From positions 1 to 33,810 of the forward strand of contig JAXGZS010000010.1 of the NCBI GenBank assembly GCA_040776805.1: a stretch of 33,810 nucleotides of DNA. Reading direction: 5' to 3'. This document shows positions 16,320 to 24,047 of the stretch, piece after piece (position 1 is the first letter of the stretch; each line of letters starts with the position of its first letter). The notes under the pieces are model-generated. The model was not told where the DNA came from, searched no databases, and saw nothing but the letters and a program-made list of their open reading frames with translations. Position numbers and translations under genes: made by a program. This stretch comes from UBA7702 sp040776805. GTDB taxonomy: Bacteria > Bacillota > Dehalobacteriia > UBA7702.

Positions 16320-17489
16320 GTGGCTGATAAACGCGATTATTATGAAGTCCTCGGCATTGCAAAGGGGGCTTCGGAAGATGAAATCAAAAAAGCTTATAAA
16401 AAAAAGGCGAAAAAATATCATCCCGATCTGAATCCCGATAACCCCGAAGCTGCGGAAAAATTCAAAGAAGTCAATGAAGCGGCGAGCGTTTTGACGGATG
16501 CCGAAAAACGCTCCCGCTATGACCAGTTTGGCCACGCCGGCGTCGATGGTAACATGGGCGGCGGCGGTTTTGGCGGATTTGGCGGCTTTGAGGATATGAG
16601 CGGTTTCGGCGGTTTCGGCGATATTTTTGATTCGCTCTTCGGTGGCGGAGCGAGGAGGAGTGATCCCAACCGTCCCCAGCGCGGCAACGATATTGAAACG
16701 GAAATTGATATTGCCTTTGAAGAGGCCGCTTTTGGCGTGGATAAAGAGATTACCATTACCCGTTGGGATCAATGCTCCACCTGCCGCGGCAGCGGCGCCG
16801 CCGCGGGCACCGCGCCCAAGACCTGTCCCACCTGTCAAGGAACGGGGCAGGTGCGCTCCGTGCAGAATACCCCCTTGGGGCAGATGCAGAGCGTGCGCCC
16901 CTGCAATCACTGCGGCGGCAAGGGTACCGTCATTGAACAACCCTGTTCCGCTTGTGGCGGCGGCGGTTTTGTGAAGAAGAAACATACGATCAAAGTATCG
17001 ATTCCCGGCGGCATGGACGACGGCAATACACTGCGCGTTTCCGGAGAAGGGCACAGCGGCAAAAATGGCGGCCCTGCCGGTGATCTTTATGTCCGTGTTT
17101 TCGTACGGCCCCACGCTCTTTTTGAACGGATCAACGATGATGTTTATGCCGATGAGGACATTACCTTCGCCCAGGCGGCTCTCGGCGATACCCTCCTTGT
17201 GCCCACCCTCGACGGCAATGTCACCTTTCAGCTGCCGGCGGGAACCCAAAACAACGCCGTATTTCGGCTGAAGGACAAAGGGATACACCATCTCAAAGGC
17301 AAGGGCCGGGGCGATCATAGGATCCGTGTGCGCGTTTTGGTACCTACCGAACTCACGGAAGAACAGAAGCAGCTGCTGGACGCTTTCGATCAATCCTTGG
17401 GCGACAAGAACTATGTCAAGTCCATGAAAAAAGCGGAAAAGAGCCATCGCGGCTTCTTTGATAAAATGAAGGACGCTTTTAAAAACTGA
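16320..17489 (+). CDS. dnaJ: Chaperone protein DnaJ (Hsp40)
   Basis: A 389-residue type I DnaJ that stimulates DnaK ATPase and delivers substrates. It starts at GTG after GGGAAAG. The J-domain includes YYEVLGIAKGASEDEIKKAY and the HPD motif (YHPDLNPDN) near residue 38. A Gly/Phe-rich linker at about 75-110 follows, then four zinc-binding repeats: CSTCRGSG, CPTCQGTG, CNHCGGKG and CSACGGGG. The C-terminal substrate-binding domains are complete. It closes the CIRCE-controlled cluster; a terminator follows at 17555. Confidence 0.98.
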   Translation: MADKRDYYEVLGIAKGASEDEIKKAYKKKAKKYHPDLNPDNPEAAEKFKEVNEAASVLTDAEKRSRYDQFGHAGVDGNMGGGGFGGFGGFEDMSGFGGFGDIFDSLFGGGARRSDPNRPQRGNDIETEIDIAFEEAAFGVDKEITITRWDQCSTCRGSGAAAGTAPKTCPTCQGTGQVRSVQNTPLGQMQSVRPCNHCGGKGTVIEQPCSACGGGGFVKKKHTIKVSIPGGMDDGNTLRVSGEGHSGKNGGPAGDLYVRVFVRPHALFERINDDVYADEDITFAQAALGDTLLVPTLDGNVTFQLPAGTQNNAVFRLKDKGIHHLKGKGRGDHRIRVRVLVPTELTEEQKQLLDAFDQSLGDKNYVKSMKKAEKSHRGFFDKMKDAFKN

Positions 17490-17537
17490 CGGATCGCGTT
17501 TTGAGAATAAATTTGCATTTTATAGCGGAATATTGAC

Positions 17538-17566
17538 TTGAAACCAAGGGAGAACTCAAGTATACT
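17538..17566 (+). promoter_or_regulatory. Promoter of prmA-rsmE-mtaB-hinT
   Basis: TTGAAA (17538-17543), a 17-nt spacer and TATACT (17561-17566). The -10 box lies inside the left arm of the terminator stem at 17555-17596. Transcription would start in the terminator loop near 17573, so transcripts from here carry only the right arm and escape termination. Confidence 0.6.
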
Positions 17567-17596
17567 TATAAATGGATAGGTATGCTTGAGTTTTTT
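17555..17596 (+). terminator. Intrinsic terminator of the hrcA-grpE-dnaK-dnaJ operon
   Basis: CTCAAGTATAC (17555-17565) pairs with GTATGCTTGAG (17580-17590) with one G-U and a 14-nt loop, followed by six T. The AT-rich stem suggests partial rather than complete termination. Confidence 0.6.
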
Positions 17597-17612
17597 GATT
17601 TGCGAGGTATAT

Positions 17613-18551
17613 GTGGCGTATTATGTATGCGAGATCAAAACAGAATATCAAGAAGCGGAAGCGGTCAGCGCGCTCCTGAGTAAGAGCGGCGCTGTGGGCT
17701 GTGCCATGGAGGGCGCGGCCTTGATCCGTGAATCCATCGCCGCGGGCAAGGCCGAGATCTGGGATCCCCAGCAGTGGGAAAACGAAGACCAAAGCGTTAC
17801 GGTTCAGGGTTTTTTCACCGATGATCAGGATTACCCCGAAAAGAAACAGCAATTGATCGCCGCTTTGGCGATCCATAACGCAGTTTGGGGGGACCACTTG
17901 ACGCCGCACTTCTTTCACCTGAAAGACGAAACCTGGCAGGATGGCTGGAAACAGTATTATAAACCCTTCAAAGTCGGTCAACGCTTCGTGGTGAAACCCA
18001 CCTGGGAACCGTATGCTGCCGACGCAGACGAACTCGTGATTGAGCTTGATCCCGGACTTGCCTTCGGTACCGGCAGCCACCCCACCACCGCCGGAGCTTT
18101 ATCGCTGTTGGAAACTTATGTCCAGCCGGGGCATAAAGTCATTGATTGCGGCTGCGGCTCCGGTATTCTTGCCGTGGCGGCGGGGCTGCGAAAGGCAAAA
18201 AAGGTTTACGCCGTCGATATCGACCACGAGGCAATTTTAGCCACAGTGAAGAATGCCAGGATCAATGGATTGCTTACGGCCATAGAAGTTTTTCACGGGG
18301 ATGTTACGAAAAAGGATTTTCACTATTTGGCTCCCTTTCAGGTGGTGGTGGCTAATATTGTGGCCGATGTGATCCTGCCGCTGCTGCCTCATATCGCTCC
18401 CTGGACAGAAAAAGACGGCGTTTTGATCGCCGGCGGCATCATTTCCCACAGAAAAGAAGAAGTTTACGCGAAGTTGGCGGAAAACCGTTTCGCCGTTGAC
18501 AAAGTATTGACCGATGGCGAATGGGTGACCCTTGCCGCCGTCAAGGAATGA
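17613..18551 (+). CDS. prmA: Ribosomal protein L11 methyltransferase
   Basis: PrmA trimethylates amino groups of ribosomal protein L11 using S-adenosylmethionine. The GTG at 17613 is chosen because GAGG lies about six bases upstream, and the resulting 312 residues match the family length; the frame is open further upstream but that part overlaps the terminator. The SAM-binding domain shows FGTGSHPTTAGALSLLE, VIDCGCGSGILAVAA and KVYAVDIDHEAI, followed by the catalytic-loop-like VVANIVADVILPLL. It is the first gene of the promoter-driven prmA-rsmE-mtaB-hinT group, which is often co-transcribed with dnaJ in Bacillota. Confidence 0.95.
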   Translation: MAYYVCEIKTEYQEAEAVSALLSKSGAVGCAMEGAALIRESIAAGKAEIWDPQQWENEDQSVTVQGFFTDDQDYPEKKQQLIAALAIHNAVWGDHLTPHFFHLKDETWQDGWKQYYKPFKVGQRFVVKPTWEPYAADADELVIELDPGLAFGTGSHPTTAGALSLLETYVQPGHKVIDCGCGSGILAVAAGLRKAKKVYAVDIDHEAILATVKNARINGLLTAIEVFHGDVTKKDFHYLAPFQVVVANIVADVILPLLPHIAPWTEKDGVLIAGGIISHRKEEVYAKLAENRFAVDKVLTDGEWVTLAAVKE

Positions 18552-18554
18552 ATT

Positions 18555-19304
18555 ATGCAGACTTTTTTTATAGATAAAGAGGCGGTGAAGGGCGAAGCGT
18601 TGTTTCTCACAGGGGAAACCGCTCACCATATCGCCGCTGTTTTAAGAATTCATATCGGTGAGACGCTGCGTTTTTCCGATGGGGAAGCCTTTTATTACAT
18701 GGGAACCATCGCCGAAATAACGAAAAAAACCGTGAAAGTGGCGGTAACCGCCGCGTTTCCCATTGACGACGAACCGCAAACCGTAGTGACCTTGATCCAA
18801 TGTTTGCCTCGGGGCGAAAAGATGGAACAGATTATACAAAAAACCACGGAGCTTGGTGTCAAGCGGGTGGTTCCCGCGGAAAGCGAACATTCTCAGGTGC
18901 GCCTAAAGGAGAAAAAAGCGGAAAAACAGCGTAGGTGGCAAAAAGTCGCCGCCGCCGCCGCGGAGCAGTGCGGACGGGGAATCATTCCCCAGGTAGCTTT
19001 ACCCTGTTCTTTGCAGGAGGCTGTGGCAGCCCTGCCCGACCGTACCGCCCTTGTTTTTTGTTATGAGCAAGAGGGAAACAACGGGATCCGGCAGACGCTG
19101 AGGTCAATCAAGGGGAAGACCCAAAGCGTTGCCCTGATCATCGGCCCCGAAGGCGGTTTTTCCGATGAGGAAGCGGCCCTGCTCAGGGCGGAGAACGCCT
19201 ACAGCGTTACTTTGGGAAAACGTATTTTGCGGACGGAAACCGCGGGACCCGCCGTCCTTGCTGTCTTGATGTATGAATTCGGAGAATGGGAGGTGCTCGA
19301 TTGA
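18555..19304 (+). CDS. rsmE: 16S rRNA (uracil-1498-N3)-methyltransferase
   Basis: A 249-residue SPOUT-class methyltransferase that modifies U1498 of 16S rRNA. The N-terminal PUA-like domain begins MQTFFIDKEAV with TGETAHHIAAVLRIHIGE. The trefoil-knot domain shows EKMEQIIQKTTELGVKRVVP, LIIGPEGGFSDEEA near residue 195 and LGKRILRTETAGPAVLAVLM near the end. It starts three bases after prmA, with AAGGA at the prmA end as ribosome site. Its stop codon overlaps the TTG start of mtaB. Confidence 0.96.
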   Translation: MQTFFIDKEAVKGEALFLTGETAHHIAAVLRIHIGETLRFSDGEAFYYMGTIAEITKKTVKVAVTAAFPIDDEPQTVVTLIQCLPRGEKMEQIIQKTTELGVKRVVPAESEHSQVRLKEKKAEKQRRWQKVAAAAAEQCGRGIIPQVALPCSLQEAVAALPDRTALVFCYEQEGNNGIRQTLRSIKGKTQSVALIIGPEGGFSDEEAALLRAENAYSVTLGKRILRTETAGPAVLAVLMYEFGEWEVLD

Positions 19305-20614
19305 AAATTGAAAAAGTAGCCATTGTCACCTTGGGCTGTCGCGTCAACCAATACGAAAGCGAAGCCATTGCCCATGACTTTGAAGAGGCCGGCTACGAAA
19401 TGGTACGCAATAAAAAGGACGCCGATATCATTGTCGTCAACACTTGCTGTGTGACCAAGACGTCGGAGAGCAAAAGCCGCCGGATCATCCGGCATCTGCA
19501 TACGGAAAACGCCGGCGCTCTGATCGTGGTCACCGGCTGTTACGGGCAGCGCGCGGGCCATGAATTGCTGGGCATTCCCGGCGTCGGCCTCGTCACCGGC
19601 AACGGCGAAAAGGAACATTTGGCCCAGCTGGTGAAGGATCTGAGTCCCCTGCAAATGCCCCGTCTTGACGTGAGCAATATCATGACGCGCCGGCCGTTCC
19701 CCCATGCCCAGGTCAAAGAAAAGGATACGAGCCGTGTCCGGGATTATCTCAAGATCCAGGACGGCTGTGAACAATTTTGTACCTACTGCATCGTACCCTA
19801 TGTCCGCGGCCCGGTGGTGAGCCGCTCCTATGACGATATCATTGCCGAAGCCAAATGCTGTGAGGAACGGGGCTTTAAGGAATTGGTGCTCACCGGTATC
19901 CACACGGGTTTTTACGGTAAGGATTTGCCCGAAAACGTCAATTTGGTGACGGTGCTGAAGGGTTTGCTGAAAGAAACCGAGATCAGCCGTTTCCGCCTCA
20001 GTTCCATTGAATCGAGGGAAGTCAGCGACGAACTGATTGAGCTGATTGCCCAGGAAGAACGCCTCTGCAATCATTTCCATATTCCGCTCCAAAGCGGTGA
20101 TAACGACATCCTGGCCAAAATGGGACGCCCTTATACAAGAGAAGAATACATGGCCTTAACCAGGCGTATTTATAAAGCCATCCCCGACGCGGCGATTTCC
20201 GCCGATATCATCGTGGGGTTCCCCGGGGAAAGCGACGGCGCTTTTGAAAATACCATCGATATTCTGGCCAACGCGGAGTTTGCCTTTATCCACAGTTTTC
20301 CGTATTCCCCCCGGGAAGGGACGAAGGCGGCGCTTTATCCCCACCGCGTGCCGAGTAAACTCAAAGAGGAACGGCAAAAGACCCTGATCGCCCTGGGCGA
20401 TTTCTATAAGTACCGCTTTGCCGAGCGGCATATCTGGCAGACCCTTGATGTTTTGGTGGAAAGCAAGGACAGCAACGGCTTTTATCAGGGCCATACCGAT
20501 AATTTCCTAATGGTGCGTTTTCCCGCGCCGGCGAGGAATCTCATCGGCAAAATCGTCAAAGTAAAAGCCTTGAAAAATGTTGGGGGCGCCTTGATCGGAG
20601 AAAAAAAGGAGTAA
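19301..20614 (+). CDS. mtaB: tRNA (N6-L-threonylcarbamoyladenosine(37)-C2)-methylthiotransferase
   Basis: A 437-residue radical SAM methylthiotransferase that turns t6A37 into ms2t6A in ANN-decoding tRNAs. TTG at 19301 is preferred: GGGAGGTG lies seven bases upstream and TTGA overlaps the rsmE stop codon. An in-frame ATG at 19286 sits on that ribosome site. The UPF0004 domain holds three cysteines (TLGCRVNQYES, NTCCVTKTSESKSRR, TGCYGQ) for an auxiliary cluster. The radical SAM cluster is CEQFCTYC in QDGCEQFCTYCIVPYVRGP, and a TRAM domain ends the protein. The MtaB rather than MiaB call rests on these signatures and on the rsmE context. Confidence 0.95.
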   Translation: MKIEKVAIVTLGCRVNQYESEAIAHDFEEAGYEMVRNKKDADIIVVNTCCVTKTSESKSRRIIRHLHTENAGALIVVTGCYGQRAGHELLGIPGVGLVTGNGEKEHLAQLVKDLSPLQMPRLDVSNIMTRRPFPHAQVKEKDTSRVRDYLKIQDGCEQFCTYCIVPYVRGPVVSRSYDDIIAEAKCCEERGFKELVLTGIHTGFYGKDLPENVNLVTVLKGLLKETEISRFRLSSIESREVSDELIELIAQEERLCNHFHIPLQSGDNDILAKMGRPYTREEYMALTRRIYKAIPDAAISADIIVGFPGESDGAFENTIDILANAEFAFIHSFPYSPREGTKAALYPHRVPSKLKEERQKTLIALGDFYKYRFAERHIWQTLDVLVESKDSNGFYQGHTDNFLMVRFPAPARNLIGKIVKVKALKNVGGALIGEKKE

Positions 20615-20617
20615 ACC

Positions 20618-20959
20618 ATGCGTGACTGTATTTTCTGTAAAATTGCTGACCATGAAATTCCCGCTGCCGTTGTTTACGAGGACGACGATGTGATTGCCTT
20701 TGACGACGTGCGTCCTCTGGCCAAAGTGCATATCCTCCTCGTCCCGAAAAAGCATATCGCCACCACCGCGGAACTGACGGAAGAAGACGCTTCTCTCGTG
20801 GGGAAGATGGTTCTCGTCGCCAAAAAGATTGCCGAAGAAAAGGGACTGGCGGAGAGCGGCTACCGTATTGTCAATAACTGCAAATCCGATGGCGGACAGG
20901 AAGTTTTCCATCTCCACTTTCATCTCTTGGGCGGGGAAAAACTCGGACTTTTTGTATGA
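20618..20959 (+). CDS. hinT: HIT-family nucleotide hydrolase (HinT-like)
   Basis: A 113-residue protein of the HinT/PKCI type, which hydrolyses purine nucleoside phosphoramidates. It begins with the Zn-site-like CIFCKIADHEIPA and ends with the histidine triad HLHFHLLGG. AAGGAG lies just upstream and only three bases separate it from mtaB, so it is the last gene of that operon. Its physiological substrate in bacteria is unsettled. No clear terminator follows before the rpsU promoter. Confidence 0.93.
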   Translation: MRDCIFCKIADHEIPAAVVYEDDDVIAFDDVRPLAKVHILLVPKKHIATTAELTEEDASLVGKMVLVAKKIAEEKGLAESGYRIVNNCKSDGGQEVFHLHFHLLGGEKLGLFV

Positions 20960-20981
20960 AGAATAAATTTTACATTGATTA

Positions 20982-21010
20982 TTGACGAAACAGACTTTGT
21001 TTGTTATAAT
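20982..21010 (+). promoter_or_regulatory. Promoter of rpsU
   Basis: TTGACG (20982-20987), a 17-nt spacer and consensus TATAAT (21005-21010), giving a transcript start near 21017. Confidence 0.8.
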
Positions 21011-21016
21011 GTTACG

Positions 21017-21118
21017 GTACCTGATAACTTGTGCGTTGTCATAATAATTACAAAAGACGGTGAAAACCGTTTGTTGCATCACTCTATCGATAAGGTAGCA
21101 CCGGAGGGAGGGATAGGA
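21017..21118 (+). promoter_or_regulatory. Structured 5' leader of rpsU
   Basis: About 100 nt of untranslated leader with two hairpins: TGATAAC/GTTGTCA (21022-21028 with 21035-21041, one G-U) and ACGGT GAAA ACCGT (21057-21070), a GNRA-type tetraloop. The sequence then reaches a strong GGAGGGAGG at 21103-21111. It may be a cis-regulatory leader for S21, but no known class is recognised. Confidence 0.4.
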
Positions 21119-21295
21119 ATGAGCGAAGTACGTGTTGGAAAAAATGAAAGCTTAGACAGTGCCCTGCGCCGTTTTAAACGGAGTTGCCAAAAAGCGGGGG
21201 TGATGGCTGATATAAGAAGACATGAACATTATGAAAAACCGAGCGTTAGACGGAAGAAAAAATCGGAAGCCGCACGCAAACGTAAATGGAAATAA
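21119..21295 (+). CDS. rpsU: 30S ribosomal protein S21
   Basis: A 58-residue, strongly basic protein with the S21 pattern: VRVGKNESLDSALRRFKR at the N-terminus and RKKKSEAARKRKWK at the C-terminus. The ATG at 21119 is chosen because of the GGAGGGAGG just upstream; the frame stays open back to 20975 but that part is leader. S21 helps mRNA binding at initiation. In Bacillus yqeY follows; here a YgiQ-type gene does. Confidence 0.96.
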   Translation: MSEVRVGKNESLDSALRRFKRSCQKAGVMADIRRHEHYEKPSVRRKKKSEAARKRKWK

Positions 21296-21323
21296 TCGAT
21301 TGATTTTTGAATGGAAAACAAAA

Positions 21324-21358
21324 AACAAAGAACAAAGAACAAAGAATGTAGAACAAAG
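21324..21358 (+). repeat. Short A-rich tandem repeat
   Basis: AACAAAG occurs three times in tandem (21324-21344) and once more at 21352-21358, between the rpsU stop codon and its terminator. It is a simple-sequence tract with no evident function. Confidence 0.7.
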
Positions 21359-21359
21359 G

Positions 21360-21389
21360 CGCTTATATCTTAGATATAAGCGTCTTTTT
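21360..21389 (+). terminator. Intrinsic terminator of rpsU
   Basis: CGCTTATATC / GATATAAGCG with a TTA loop, followed by TCTTTTT. It ends only 15 nt before the YgiQ-family start codon, so that gene depends on readthrough or on a promoter not recognised here. Confidence 0.8.
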
Positions 21390-21404
21390 ACGAATGAGGG
21401 GACC

Positions 21405-23219
21405 ATGGGATTTTTACCGATTACAAAAAAAGATATGGCGGAACGGGGCTGGGACGCCCCCGACTTTGTGCTGGTCAGCGGCGACGCCTATATGGATCAT
21501 CCTTCCTTTGGCACGGCGATCATCGGGCGTCTTTTGGAAAGCCGCGGTTTTCGCGTGGCCGTACTGGCCCAGCCGAAGTATACGGACGCGGCGGCTTTCA
21601 CCGTTTTCGGTCGGCCGAAACTGGCGTTTCTTGTCACTTCCGGCAATGTCGACAGTATGGTGGCCCACTATACGGTTAACCGCCGCAAGCGTCACGACGA
21701 TCCCTTTACCCCCGGCAATAAAAACGGCAAACGGCCCGACCGGGCCGTTACGGTCTATTGCCGTAAAATCAGAGAAGCCTATGACGATGCGGCGATCATC
21801 ATCGGCGGCCTTGAGGCCAGCCTGCGGCGGACAGCTCATTACGACTACTGGGCCGATCAGGTCATGCCCTCGATTTTAGCGGACAGCGGCGCCGACATCC
21901 TCGTCTACGGTATGGGCGAACGGGCCATAAAGGAAATCGCTTTTCGGCTCAATGACGGCGAAAGCATCGGCGCCATCAGCGATGTGCGGGGTACCGCCTT
22001 TCTTACCGACGAGGTTTCCTGGCTGAAAGAAGACGATTATGAAATCCTGCCTTCTTATGAAAAGGTATCCCGGGATAAAAAAGCTTACGCCCAAATGACC
22101 GCCGTCATCATGGCGCAAAGCGATCCCGTCAACGGCAGGATGCTGGTGCAGAAAACAGGCGGCGCCACCGTTGTGATCAATCCCCCGGCGCTGCCTCTGA
22201 GCCAGCGGGAGCTGGACGAAATTTACGCGCTTCCCTATGAATACGCTTATCCCACCGTTTACGACGAATGGGGCGGCGTGAAGGCCCTCACGGAAGTGAA
22301 ATTCTCTCTTACCCATAACAGAGGCTGTTTCGGCAATTGCAATTTTTGTTCCATCGCCCTTCATCAAGGCCGCTTTGTGGTGGGCAGAAGCCACCGCTCC
22401 GTATTGGCGGAGGCAAAAATGCTGACGGAGAGGAAGGATTTCAAAGGGTATTTCCACGATGTGGGCGGCGCCACCGCCAATTTTCGGGGACCGGCCTGCG
22501 CCAAGCAGGAAAAAAGCGGTTTTTGCTCCCATAAGAAGTGTCTTTATCCCACGGTTTGCCCGTCGATTAAGGCGGATCACAGCGATTATCTAAAACTCTT
22601 AAGGGAGCTCAGAGATCTGCCCAAGGTAAAGAAGGTTTTCATTCGAAGCGGTATCCGTTACGATTATTTGCTGGCCGACAGAAAACAGGATTTCCTCAAG
22701 GAACTGGTGTCGCACCACGTCAGCGGACAGCTGCGGGTCGCGCCGGAACACGTATCCGCCGCGGTTTTAAAGTGTATGGGAAAACCGCCCATCGAAACCT
22801 ACGAGACATTTTCCCGAGCTTTTTACAAGGCGACAAAACAGGCGGGGAAGGAGCAGTATCTGCTGCCCTATCTGATCAGTTCTCATCCGGGTAGTACCTT
22901 GAAAGACGCCGTGGAATTGGCCCTCTGGCTGAAGAAAAACCACCTTCGCCCCGAACAGGTTCAGGACTTTTATCCCACCCCGGCGACGGTTTCCACCTGC
23001 ATGTATTATACGGGCCTCGACCCCTTCACCATGGAGCCGGTTGCGGTGCCCCGCTCCCGGGAGGAAAAACAGCTGCAGCGGGCGTTGATGCAGTACTGGC
23101 GCCGGGAGAACGCGGATACCGTCAGAAAAGCGCTGATCACTGCCGGTCGGCAAGATCTGCTCCAGGGTAAAAACAGTCTGCTGCCTCAGAGGAAAGATCG
23201 CAGAGAAAAGCGGTTTTAG
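21405..23219 (+). CDS. YgiQ-family (UPF0313) radical SAM protein
   Basis: A 604-residue member of the YgiQ/UPF0313 family. The ATG at 21405 is supported by GAGGGG and by the family N-terminus FLPITKKDMAERGWDAPDFVLVSGDAYMDHPSFGTAIIGRLLE. The N-terminal half is a cobalamin-binding-like domain (IIIGGLEASLRRTAHYDYW). The radical SAM cluster motif CFGNCNFC lies in RGCFGNCNFCSIALHQGR near residue 305. Later conserved pieces are VAPEHVSAAVLKCMGKP and EQVQDFYPTPATVSTCMYYTGLDP. The reaction is unknown. It takes the place usually held by yqeY between rpsU and nfeD-floA. Confidence 0.93.
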   Translation: MGFLPITKKDMAERGWDAPDFVLVSGDAYMDHPSFGTAIIGRLLESRGFRVAVLAQPKYTDAAAFTVFGRPKLAFLVTSGNVDSMVAHYTVNRRKRHDDPFTPGNKNGKRPDRAVTVYCRKIREAYDDAAIIIGGLEASLRRTAHYDYWADQVMPSILADSGADILVYGMGERAIKEIAFRLNDGESIGAISDVRGTAFLTDEVSWLKEDDYEILPSYEKVSRDKKAYAQMTAVIMAQSDPVNGRMLVQKTGGATVVINPPALPLSQRELDEIYALPYEYAYPTVYDEWGGVKALTEVKFSLTHNRGCFGNCNFCSIALHQGRFVVGRSHRSVLAEAKMLTERKDFKGYFHDVGGATANFRGPACAKQEKSGFCSHKKCLYPTVCPSIKADHSDYLKLLRELRDLPKVKKVFIRSGIRYDYLLADRKQDFLKELVSHHVSGQLRVAPEHVSAAVLKCMGKPPIETYETFSRAFYKATKQAGKEQYLLPYLISSHPGSTLKDAVELALWLKKNHLRPEQVQDFYPTPATVSTCMYYTGLDPFTMEPVAVPRSREEKQLQRALMQYWRRENADTVRKALITAGRQDLLQGKNSLLPQRKDRREKRF

Positions 23220-23220
23220 C

Positions 23221-23249
23221 TTGTGTTAACGGTTGTTTTGTGATATAAT
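23221..23249 (+). promoter_or_regulatory. Promoter of nfeD-floA
   Basis: TTGTGT (23221-23226, weak), a 17-nt spacer and consensus TATAAT (23244-23249), 35 nt before the nfeD start. Confidence 0.55.
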
Positions 23250-23283
23250 TTTCCATATCATGCAAACACTAAAGGAAAAAACC

Positions 23284-24036
23284 ATGCAAAAACCACTGAT
23301 CTTGCCGTTGTCCCTTTTTTTGCTGCTACTACTGAACACGCCGCTTTTGGCGGCGACCACCGTTGCTTCCGGCGGCGCTCTGGTTTCTTTTGCGGAGGTT
23401 GTACGGCTGCCTGTCGTTTCCGGCCTGCTTTTCGCCATTGGCCTAAGCTTTATCCTGATTGAGCTCATGGTGCCGGGATTTGGGTTTTTCGGGATCGCCG
23501 GGTTAAGCGCCTTTTTTCTGTATTTTGCCGCCCACCTCCTGGCAAACAGTCACGGTTGGCTCGCCCTGATCATCTTCGGTATCGGCATGCTTTGCATCAT
23601 GTTGGAGGCCTTTGTTGTTACGGGTTTTGCGTTTTCGGGGATTTTCGGTATGCTGGCGGTGATTTCCAGCGTGATCATGTTGGCGCCGAGTTTGGCCGAG
23701 GGCGTCTTAACGGCCTCCATTGCTGTGGTTTTTACAATTTTGATTATGGTGGTGAGTATTCATTTTATGAAAAAAAGAAGTTTTATTCGTAAATTCATTT
23801 TAAGCGACCGCACCGATAGCCAAAGCGGTTTTACCTCTCCCAATATGGATAATGAAAAATATCTTGGCAGGGAAGGCTATACTTTGACCCAGTTGCGTCC
23901 CGCCGGCGCGATGAAAATCGACGGCGGCCGCGTGGACGTTGTCTCCGAAGGAGATTTTGTTGACGCCGGGGTTAAAGTTCGTGTCATTGGTCTTGACGGC
24001 ACCCGTATTATCGTACGGGAAGTCGAAGAAACATAA
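23284..24036 (+). CDS. NfeD-family membrane protein, short form without protease domain
   Basis: A 250-residue protein. The ATG at 23284 is chosen because AAAGGA lies seven bases upstream and a signal-peptide-like stretch starts there, ending near LNTPLLA. Four or five hydrophobic segments follow (about residues 35-155), with the NfeD-type FILIELMVPGFGFFGIAG. A C-terminal OB-fold is recognisable from YLGREGYTLTQLRPAGAMKIDGGRVDVVSEGDFVDAG. Bacillus YqeZ carries a ClpP-like domain before the membrane part; it is absent here. NfeD proteins are operon partners of flotillins and this gene is immediately followed by floA, so it likely works with it in membrane organisation. Confidence 0.9.
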   Translation: MQKPLILPLSLFLLLLLNTPLLAATTVASGGALVSFAEVVRLPVVSGLLFAIGLSFILIELMVPGFGFFGIAGLSAFFLYFAAHLLANSHGWLALIIFGIGMLCIMLEAFVVTGFAFSGIFGMLAVISSVIMLAPSLAEGVLTASIAVVFTILIMVVSIHFMKKRSFIRKFILSDRTDSQSGFTSPNMDNEKYLGREGYTLTQLRPAGAMKIDGGRVDVVSEGDFVDAGVKVRVIGLDGTRIIVREVEET

Positions 24037-24047
24037 GGAGGATGAAT

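Noticed and set aside
16179..17447. Long minus-strand open frame (422 codons) opposite dnaJ
   Set aside because: A shadow of dnaJ created by high GC codon bias; no ribosome site and no recognisable protein family.
21080..21110. T-box-like AAGGTAGCACCGGAGG before rpsU
   Set aside because: Only loosely similar to the T-box sequence, with no specifier stem and no terminator. The GGAGG part is simply the ribosome-binding site.
21222..21404. N-terminal extension of the YgiQ-family gene over the A-rich repeat
   Set aside because: It would translate through the rpsU 3' end and its terminator. The family N-terminus starts at 21405 with a suitable ribosome site.
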